From: JAXDBV01 sp034678415 | Lineage (GTDB): Bacteria; Bacteroidota; Bacteroidia; Bacteroidales; VadinHA17 | DNA length: 8,849 nucleotides | Direction: 5' to 3' | NCBI GenBank assembly: GCA_034678415.1 | Contig: JAXDBV010000096.1 | Coordinates: 1 to 8,849, forward strand | Notes under the pieces: generated by a model | Database searches by the model: none | The model's input: only the letters and a program-made list of their open reading frames with translations | What the model was told of the DNA's origin: nothing | In this document: piece after piece, positions 1 to 5,691 of the stretch | How the letters are laid out: every line of letters begins with the position of its first letter | How positions within the stretch are numbered: position 1 is the stretch's first letter | Made by a program: the position numbers and the translations under genes

Positions 1-98
1 ACATGACAAGATGCCGGTGATATAATCACCTGGTCACAGAATAATTAGCAAGCGTGCCTCATGGTTTACCGGCATACATACGGCAATCTGCCGTGAGC
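1..98 (-). other. Short 3' flank of the export gene with inverted repeats, no supported gene
   Basis: This stretch follows the stop codon of the Wza-like gene. A hairpin with a 6-bp perfect stem and 3-nt loop (ACGGCA-ATC-TGCCGT on the plus strand, 80-94) starts 4 nt after the stop. A second short hairpin, GGTGAT-ATA-ATCACC, lies at 16-30, and the 8-bp arms ATGCCGGT (11-18) and ACCGGCAT (68-75) are also complementary. None is followed by a T-run on either strand, so no intrinsic terminator is called. A minus-strand ATG at 4-2 or GTG at 29-27 could begin the next gene (in many Bacteroidota a Wzc-like chain-length tyrosine kinase follows), but too little is visible to call it. Confidence 0.4.
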
Positions 99-869
99 CT
101 ATGGTGACGTCCTCAGGAAGTTCAGGATCAGTAAGGTGGACGATATTACGGAAAACAACAGATCGAACCGGAATACGTTCATACCCCATTTCTTTCGTCT
201 CAGGGGTTCCACGTATATGATGTCATTGGGTTTTACAATATAATAGGCCGAAGTAAAGATCTTCTCGCTGGTCAGATCGACATACGTCTTCGTCACCACA
301 TTGTTCTCTTCCCTGATCACCAGAACTTTCTTCCGGTTTCCGAATTCACTGATGTCGCTGGCATGACCTAATGCCTGGAATATATTAATGCTTTTATCGT
401 AGAAATTATATATTCCCGGTTCTCCAACCTCTCCGAGAATGGTTACCTTCTTGTTCACGAATTTAATACTCACACTTGGCTGGTTGATAAACCCCTTCAG
501 GGCATCTTCAACAACATCGCTTGCTTCATCCAGCGTCAGGTTCAGCAATCTTACATTCCCAGCATATGGTAACCGTACATACCCTTCCTCATTCACACTG
601 TAACTGATCAGGGTTACATCAACCTGTGAAATGTAATCCCTTCCCGTGGTACTGAATATGTTCGATGCTTCATCAAAAGTGGAGATTCTTATATATAGCT
701 CATCGCCGGGCTGTATGAGGTATTTTACCGCTGACTCAATATAAAACACCTCGGGCTTCCTCTCTTTCTCTGCGGGCGACTGGACATAAATCAGATCCTT
801 TTGCGGTACACAGGAAAAGAATACCAGCAGAGAGATAAACACACCCAGTATTGCCTTTGAAATTTTCAT
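99..869 (-). CDS. Wza-like polysaccharide export outer-membrane lipoprotein
   Basis: This 256-residue protein should form or gate the outer-membrane channel that exports capsule or exopolysaccharide. It starts with a lipoprotein signal (Lys3, Lys5, then a hydrophobic core) ending in Phe-Phe-Ser-Cys20, so Cys20 is the likely lipidated residue. The poly_export (PES) domain covers about residues 49-140 and includes the typical IQPGDEL motif and a GYVRLPYAG segment. An SLBB-type domain follows at about 142-220, with VTILGEVGEPGIY. A basic patch (RRKK, 224-227) precedes a hydrophobic helix at about 236-253. That short, one-SLBB layout with a C-terminal helix is usual in Bacteroidota and shorter than E. 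coli Wza (379 aa). The ATG has AGAGGA 13 nt upstream (plus 883-888). It is separated by 217 nt from the S46 gene and has its own promoter candidate. The polymer exported cannot be told; nearby gmd and fcl make a fucose-containing glycan plausible. Confidence 0.9.
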   Translation of the reverse strand: MKISKAILGVFISLLVFFSCVPQKDLIYVQSPAEKERKPEVFYIESAVKYLIQPGDELYIRISTFDEASNIFSTTGRDYISQVDVTLISYSVNEEGYVRLPYAGNVRLLNLTLDEASDVVEDALKGFINQPSVSIKFVNKKVTILGEVGEPGIYNFYDKSINIFQALGHASDISEFGNRKKVLVIREENNVVTKTYVDLTSEKIFTSAYYIVKPNDIIYVEPLRRKKWGMNVFRFDLLFSVISSTLLILNFLRTSP

Positions 870-1086
870 GTGAAAAAGCTTGTCCTCTTATAATGAAATA
901 AACTATAAAATTAACAAGTATTTCCTTTAATTCAATTCCTTACACAATATATATTATAATAGCGAAATGATCCCTGCATATACTGGCCCGGGGATTTACC
1001 GGCTTGTAAGGAGGATTATATCATTCTGGCGGATAATGCTATTCTGTTGCTAATCAGTGGATAACATGTGCTATGAACGAAGTTTT
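870..1086. other. Intergenic spacer between the S46 peptidase and export genes
   Basis: This is 217 bp without a supported gene. The half next to the export gene (870-960) is very AT-rich and carries the promoter candidate. The half next to the peptidase stop (961-1086) is more mixed. I saw no hairpin plus T-run that would serve as an intrinsic terminator for the upstream operon, so read-through into the export gene is possible. Confidence 0.5.
906..935 (-). promoter_or_regulatory. Candidate Bacteroidota promoter for the export lipoprotein gene
   Basis: Read on the minus strand, TTG (plus 933-935) is followed by exactly 19 nt and then TAATTTTA (plus 906-913). This matches the Bacteroidota sigma-ABfr pattern TTG-N19-TAnnTTTG except at the last base. 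Transcription would begin near 899, giving a leader of about 30 nt to the ATG at 869. The surrounding DNA is strongly AT-rich. The pattern match is seen; activity is inferred. Confidence 0.45.
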
Positions 1087-3177
1087 CTACAGCCCCAGCT
1101 CTTTCAGCAGCCTGTCGGCTTTATAGATATATTTCAGGGCAGCAGCCAGCCCGGCCACATGCACTGATACCGTACGGTTGTTCTTTTCATTGTAGATAAA
1201 GTTCCCCGGAAGGGATTCCACGTTCCCGTCGAATACCAGTCCGACCAGTTCTCTGTTCCTGTTGACTACCGGGCTGCCTGAATTTCCACCGATAACATCG
1301 TTGGTGGAAACGAAGTTCAACGGGACGGGCAGCATCTCCGGCGGCGGATTCTTCCATCGCTCGGGAAGGGCAAACGGATCTTTCTGGTCAAATGAATAAA
1401 ACCGGTCATACAACCCGTAATAAGTGGTCTTATAAGGGGCGGTGGTCCCGTTGTAATCGTATCCCTTGACAATACCATCCTGTAAACGAAGGGTGAATGT
1501 GGCATCGGGCGGCACACTGTAGCCAAAGATCTCAAACATCATCTGTGATAACTTGTTCTGCAGAAGAATACGTTCCTTCTGACTGGCAGCCATAGTGCTG
1601 TATGCTTTCACATACTCCGGTACCAGCTCCTGGCTCAGCTCAACCAGTGGTTCCTTACCGTTATCAATCCTTTTCAGTCTCCTGTCAAGAAATTTTACCA
1701 GTTTGATCGTGTCTGCAAACACGGTTTTATCAAGAATTTCTTCTGCAGCTTCTTCCGGTGTCCTGCCGTCAAGGATCCTGTCCAGATAATCATCTTCAGG
1801 ATCGGCAAAGGTTTTGAGTTCATTAAAAATGACACGCAGGTATTCCTTCTGTACCGGGTCTGAAACCGATTGAGCTGCCGTCACAAGATCCTGTTTCATC
1901 TCCTCCAGATCCCCTTCCGGCTTCTCTTTCTTCAACGCGTCCAGGAAACCGTCGATATGGAAGAGCAGCATGAGGATGTCCCCGCTGAACGAAGAGGGTC
2001 TGAGCACCTGCACCTCCGACGCATCATTCTTCATCGATGAATAGTATCCGTCCATTTGTTCCCAGTAATCAACCGCCCCGGGACGCAACAGGTACTCTTT
2101 ACGCATGTAATCTTCCACTTCCTTCTTTCTTCTCATCAGTTCAGGATCATTCAGGCCATCCAGGATCCCTCCGTAGGCTTCCAGACTGTTGGCGATAATG
2201 AACAGCTGATCCTCCAGGTGCCGGCTGTTCCTTTTTTTTGCCTCTGCCGCAAGGATGTCATACCGGTTCTTCAGGTAGGTATACAGGATCCTGTACCTGT
2301 AATCACGGTCGTATTCATACTGTGCAACCGTTCGGTACCGGTCCGTGCTGCCCGGATGGCCGGTTACGAAAACAAGCTCGTCTTCCACCGCTCCGGCCGT
2401 GTTGACAGGAAAATAAAAATCAGATGAGTTCACCGGTTTGTCGTTCTCATACGCCCTGAAAATGGTAAAGTCGAGCGCGTAACGAGGGTATGCAAAATTG
2501 TCGGGATCACCCCCGTAAAAGCCCATGACCACTTCCGGAAGGCATACCAGCCGGATATCGGAATATTTCTTATACCCGTAAAGGGAGGTTTTCACCCCGC
2601 TGTAATATGTGACCGGTTCAATCTCCAGATCCTTCCATTCTTCCCTCGATGCATAGTCCTCTGTCATCCGGTTGATCACCTCCTGCCTGACGGAATCCCT
2701 GCCGGCATCGGTGGTATATTTCCCTGCTTCCTGGTCAATCTCGGCTGAGATATCAGCGATCCGCACCAGCTGCCGGACAAACAAACCGGGTATCTTCTTC
2801 TCTTCTTCCGGGGTGGCAGCATAAAAACCGGTAGAATCAAAATTCTCTCCATCTTCCGTCTCGGCTCCCCTGGCACAGTGATCATTGGTCAATATCAGCC
2901 CGTCGGGTGATATGAACGATGCAGAGCAATAGGTGGCAAACTGCAGGGATGACATACGAACCCGTTCGAGCCACTGGTCGTCGGGAACAAATTGGTACTT
3001 CTGCTGGAAATAGTCGACCGGCAGGTGTTCCATCGCCCATATCTTACCGAATCCCGAAAGATCAGGCATGTCCTGTTTTGACTGCGGATATCCGGGTCGA
3101 AGAAAGAACAGGCAGGTAATAACAAGGAGAATTGTTTTCATAATGGGTATGTACTTCATTGTTTTTTTTATCATCAT
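1087..3177 (-). CDS. S46 family dipeptidyl-peptidase (DPP7/DPP11-like), periplasmic
   Basis: S46 enzymes are serine exopeptidases that remove dipeptides from peptide N-termini in the periplasm. At 696 residues this is normal family length. An N-terminal signal peptide is visible (hydrophobic core about residues 16-26, probable cleavage near residues 30-33). The chymotrypsin-like triad is recognisable: His100 in LTNDHC, Asp236 in ALDF after the GGDPDNF stretch, and Ser633 in GGNSGSP. Asn227, Phe228 and Asp650 fall where the family binds the substrate amino terminus (Phe replaces the usual Trp). The S1-specificity position after Asp650 is Gly651, as in DPP7, not Arg as in the acidic-specific DPP11, so a hydrophobic P1 preference is inferred. 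The ATG overlaps the fcl stop by 1 nt (TAATG). Met7 or Met13 are alternative starts giving a more ordinary signal peptide, but the overlap favours the first. Two A8 tracts occur in the coding strand. Confidence 0.93.
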   Translation of the reverse strand: MMIKKTMKYIPIMKTILLVITCLFFLRPGYPQSKQDMPDLSGFGKIWAMEHLPVDYFQQKYQFVPDDQWLERVRMSSLQFATYCSASFISPDGLILTNDHCARGAETEDGENFDSTGFYAATPEEEKKIPGLFVRQLVRIADISAEIDQEAGKYTTDAGRDSVRQEVINRMTEDYASREEWKDLEIEPVTYYSGVKTSLYGYKKYSDIRLVCLPEVVMGFYGGDPDNFAYPRYALDFTIFRAYENDKPVNSSDFYFPVNTAGAVEDELVFVTGHPGSTDRYRTVAQYEYDRDYRYRILYTYLKNRYDILAAEAKKRNSRHLEDQLFIIANSLEAYGGILDGLNDPELMRRKKEVEDYMRKEYLLRPGAVDYWEQMDGYYSSMKNDASEVQVLRPSSFSGDILMLLFHIDGFLDALKKEKPEGDLEEMKQDLVTAAQSVSDPVQKEYLRVIFNELKTFADPEDDYLDRILDGRTPEEAAEEILDKTVFADTIKLVKFLDRRLKRIDNGKEPLVELSQELVPEYVKAYSTMAASQKERILLQNKLSQMMFEIFGYSVPPDATFTLRLQDGIVKGYDYNGTTAPYKTTYYGLYDRFYSFDQKDPFALPERWKNPPPEMLPVPLNFVSTNDVIGGNSGSPVVNRNRELVGLVFDGNVESLPGNFIYNEKNNRTVSVHVAGLAAALKYIYKADRLLKELGL

Positions 3178-4292
3178 TACGGTTCCGTCTGGGTAATGTA
3201 CTGATCATATACCTGCCTGATGCCTTCGGGAAGGGGTATCTTTTCCGACCAGCCCAGGTGTCTCAGCTTTGTCACGTCGAGCAGCTTCTGCATGGTGCCA
3301 TCCGGTTTGGATGTATCCCAGTACAGTTCCCCTTCAAAGCTGACGGTATTCTTTATCATAATGGCCAGTTCCCTGATGGTCAGATCCCTGCCGGTTCCTA
3401 TATTGATATGTGTGTTAATAATATTCTTTTCCTTCGATTGACCTTTCGCCTGTTCTTTTACTATATCCTGAAAATCAATATTTTCCATCAGGTGGACGCA
3501 GGCATCCGCCATATCGTCGGAATAGAGGAACTCCCTGCGCGGAGTCCCGGTTCCCCATACAGTGACAGTGACCTGTGCCCGGCCCTGAACAGAAATGCCA
3601 TATTTCGAAAGGATACCCAGGATCACATCCTTATCGGCGGCGCCGGTAATCCCTTCCACCGGCTTCCGGTTTAGATCGTTCCGGATAGCGGGCCAGTCAT
3701 CCCTTTGCAGGCACTTCCCGAGATGCATCTTCCTGATCAAGGCAGGTAAAACATGCGATTTCTCCAGGTCATAGTTGTCGTTGGGCCCGTAAAGGTTCGT
3801 GGGCATCACTGCAAGGTAGTTGGTGCCGTACTGAATGTTATATGACTCAATCATTTTTATGCCGGCAATCTTGGCGATGGCATACGGCTCATTCGTGTAT
3901 TCCAGCGGCGAGGTAAGCAGATAATCCTCCTTCAGCGGTTGCGGAGCATTCTTCGGGTAAATACATGAGCTGCCAAGAAATAGCAATTTCTTTACACCCG
4001 TAACATAGGAACTGTGAATGATATTGTTCTGGATCTGAAGGTTCTCGTAGATGAATTGAGCCCTGTACGTATTGTTGGCCATTATCCCGCCGACCTTTGC
4101 CGCGGCAAGGAAAACATATTCGGGCTTCTCCTGCCGGAAGAAATCCAGCGTCTTCTGCTGGTCGAGCAGGTTCAGCTCCTCCATCAGCCTTCCTGTAATA
4201 TTTGTATAACCTTTGCTTCTGAGCTTCCGGACCAGCGCGCTGCCTACCAGTCCTGAATGACCTGCCACATAAATCTTTGAACTCTTTTCCAC
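3177..4292 (-). CDS. fcl: GDP-L-fucose synthase (GDP-4-keto-6-deoxymannose epimerase/reductase)
   Basis: This cytosolic NADPH-dependent enzyme converts the Gmd product GDP-4-keto-6-deoxy-D-mannose to GDP-L-fucose. It is an extended short-chain dehydrogenase: the Rossmann motif GHSGLVG is at residues 11-17, and the catalytic residues line up with E. coli WcaG as Ser108, Cys110, Tyr137 and Lys141 (YxxxK), with His180 as the probable general acid. At 371 residues it is about 50 longer than E. coli WcaG, mostly from an insertion at about 192-240 between the HVLPALIRK helix and the WGTGTPRREF strand. From memory, Bacteroides homologues have the same insertion. The start is GTG and overlaps the gmd stop by 1 nt (TAGTG); no ATG lies near, and the N-terminus MEKSSKIYVAGHSG fits the family. 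The stop overlaps the S46 start, so all three genes are probably one transcript. Confidence 0.95.
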   Translation of the reverse strand: MEKSSKIYVAGHSGLVGSALVRKLRSKGYTNITGRLMEELNLLDQQKTLDFFRQEKPEYVFLAAAKVGGIMANNTYRAQFIYENLQIQNNIIHSSYVTGVKKLLFLGSSCIYPKNAPQPLKEDYLLTSPLEYTNEPYAIAKIAGIKMIESYNIQYGTNYLAVMPTNLYGPNDNYDLEKSHVLPALIRKMHLGKCLQRDDWPAIRNDLNRKPVEGITGAADKDVILGILSKYGISVQGRAQVTVTVWGTGTPRREFLYSDDMADACVHLMENIDFQDIVKEQAKGQSKEKNIINTHINIGTGRDLTIRELAIMIKNTVSFEGELYWDTSKPDGTMQKLLDVTKLRHLGWSEKIPLPEGIRQVYDQYITQTEP

Positions 4293-5338
4293 TACTCTGA
4301 TATCTTTTGATGTACCCTATTCCAGTCGGCCTCAACCATGATCCTTATCAGATCACGAAAAGTGACGGCAGGCTCCCAGCCGAGCATCATTTTTGCTTTT
4401 GTATAATCACCGATAAGGAGGTCTACCTCCGTAGGCCTGAAATATTCCGGGTCGACCTCAATCAACACCCTGCCTGTTTTCCTGTCTGTTCCTTTTTCAT
4501 CCTTCCCATGACCGCTCCATTCAATATCCATTCCGAGCTCTCGGAAGGCGATTTCGGCAAATTCCCTCACGGTATGCGTTTCATTGGTGGCAAGGACATA
4601 GTCATCCGGGGCCTCCTGCTGTAGCATGAGCCACATCCCCTTCACATATTCCGGGGCATAGCCCCAGTCCCTCTTTGAATCCATGTTGCCGAGGTACAGC
4701 TTTTCCTGCAGCCCCGCTTTGATCCTGGCGGCTGCCATCGTGATCTTCCTTGTCACAAATGTCTCGCCCCGGCGGGGAGACTCGTGGTTGAACAGTATCC
4801 CGTTGCAGGCATACAGGTTGTACGCTTCACGGTAATTGGTCACGATCCAGTAAGCATACAGCTTGGCCACCGCGTACGGGCTCCGGGGATAAAACGGTGT
4901 CTTCTCCGTCTGTGGCGTCTCCTGCACCTTGCCGTACAACTCGCTCGAAGATGCCTGGTAGAACCTCGTCGTCACTCCTGTCTCCTTGATGGCATCCAGA
5001 AAACGCAGGGTGCCGATGCCGTCCACCTCACTTGTGTATTCTGGCAGGTCGAACGATACCTTGACATGACTCTGCGCCGCCAGGTTGTAGATCTCGTCAG
5101 GATGGATCTTCTCCAGTAAACGGTTCAGATTGCTCGAATCGGTCAGGTCACCATAATGCAGGAACAGACGGATCCCCTTATTATGCCGGTCCTTGTATAA
5201 ATGATCAATCCGGCCGGTGTTGAATGAGGATGAACGACGTATAATGCCATGAACCTCATACCCCTTTTCCAGCAGCAACTCGGCCAGATACGACCCGTCC
5301 TGTCCCGTTATACCAGATATCAGCGCCTTCTTTGCCAT
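4292..5338 (-). CDS. gmd: GDP-mannose 4,6-dehydratase
   Basis: This NADP-dependent extended SDR enzyme makes GDP-4-keto-6-deoxy-D-mannose from GDP-mannose, the first committed step toward GDP-L-fucose and other GDP-6-deoxy sugars. The 348-residue length fits the family. The Rossmann motif GITGQDG is at residues 9-15, the RRSSSFNTGRIDHLY signature at 34-48, and the catalytic set is Ser131 (Thr132 in E. coli), Glu133, Tyr155 and Lys159. Further family hallmarks are NHESPRRGETFVTRKI (184-199) and DWGYAPEYVKGMW (224-236). The ATG has AAGGA only 4 nt upstream. It is the first gene of the apparent gmd-fcl-S46 operon; its TAG stop shares one base with the fcl GTG start. The immediate fcl partner supports GDP-L-fucose as the end product rather than GDP-rhamnose or perosamine. 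Confidence 0.96.
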   Translation of the reverse strand: MAKKALISGITGQDGSYLAELLLEKGYEVHGIIRRSSSFNTGRIDHLYKDRHNKGIRLFLHYGDLTDSSNLNRLLEKIHPDEIYNLAAQSHVKVSFDLPEYTSEVDGIGTLRFLDAIKETGVTTRFYQASSSELYGKVQETPQTEKTPFYPRSPYAVAKLYAYWIVTNYREAYNLYACNGILFNHESPRRGETFVTRKITMAAARIKAGLQEKLYLGNMDSKRDWGYAPEYVKGMWLMLQQEAPDDYVLATNETHTVREFAEIAFRELGMDIEWSGHGKDEKGTDRKTGRVLIEVDPEYFRPTEVDLLIGDYTKAKMMLGWEPAVTFRDLIRIMVEADWNRVHQKISE

Positions 5339-5390
5339 ACGATCCTTGTATTATTTGAACCTCTCCTTGAATATGTGTATGAATATTCGT

Positions 5391-5421
5391 TGAAATTATA
5401 GCTTTCCCACGGAACTGCAAA
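5391..5421 (-). promoter_or_regulatory. Candidate promoter close to gmd
   Basis: On the minus strand TTTG (plus 5418-5421) is followed after 19 nt by TAATTTCA (plus 5391-5398). The upstream element and spacing fit the Bacteroidota consensus well; the -7 element misses two of six fixed bases. It would give a short leader of about 45 nt before the gmd ATG, in AT-rich DNA. Confidence 0.3.
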
Positions 5422-5490
5422 TTACCGAAAAAATAAACTGAAAATCCGGGCTTCTTTCCATAAACTTGATGAACCGATGAATTTCGGCTG

Positions 5491-5520
5491 CAAACATTGC
5501 CATTCCGGGGTTAGTAACAA
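5491..5520 (-). promoter_or_regulatory. Candidate distal promoter for the gmd-fcl-S46 operon
   Basis: On the minus strand TTG (plus 5518-5520) is followed after exactly 19 nt by AATGTTTG (plus 5491-5498), one base off TAnnTTTG. The -7 match is better than at the nearer candidate, but the transcript would have a leader of about 145 nt. Confidence 0.3.
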
Positions 5521-5649
5521 TAAATCCTTTGTTATGTTGAACAAGGTATGTAAAAACACGGGTCAATCTACCTGATATCCGGGCAGTAATGCATATACAG
5601 TAAACGCGAGGGTGCGGGCCCGTGATGACTAATATCCCTTCTTTCCTTC

Positions 5650-5671
5650 CACCGGAGCTCAACGTCCGGGG
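5650..5671 (-). other. Hairpin downstream of the transporter gene
   Basis: The arms CCGGA (5652-5656) and TCCGG (5665-5669) form a 5-bp GC-rich stem with an 8-nt loop, extended by one more pair after a mismatch. It begins about 20 nt after the transporter stop codon on the minus strand. The sequence that follows is A/G-rich, not T-rich, so a standard intrinsic terminator is unlikely; it may stabilise the mRNA 3' end or be chance. Confidence 0.25.
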
Positions 5672-5691
5672 AGCGCCTTCTATATTCGCCG

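Larger units (their letters stand above)
5339..5691. other. 353-bp gene-free region upstream of gmd
   Basis: This gap separates the transporter stop from the gmd start. It holds a hairpin near the transporter end (5650-5671), an 8-bp GC palindrome CGGGCCCG (5615-5622), and two promoter candidates facing gmd (5491-5520 and 5391-5421). An 88-codon minus-strand open frame (5396-5662) runs through it, but it needs a TTG start without a ribosome binding site and resembles no family I know, so it is not called a gene. No RNA gene was recognised. Confidence 0.5.

Noticed and set aside
3159..3674. 171-codon plus-strand open frame opposite fcl and the S46 start
   Set aside because: It is antisense to two well-supported coding regions and its product shows no recognisable domain; long antisense frames are expected at this base composition.
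5396..5662. 88-codon minus-strand open frame between the transporter and gmd
   Set aside because: It needs a TTG start at 5662 inside a hairpin, has no ribosome binding site, matches no family I recognise, and overlaps both promoter candidates.
5650..5671. Intrinsic terminator for the transporter gene
   Set aside because: A GC hairpin is present but is followed by A/G-rich sequence without a T-run, so it is kept only as a hairpin.
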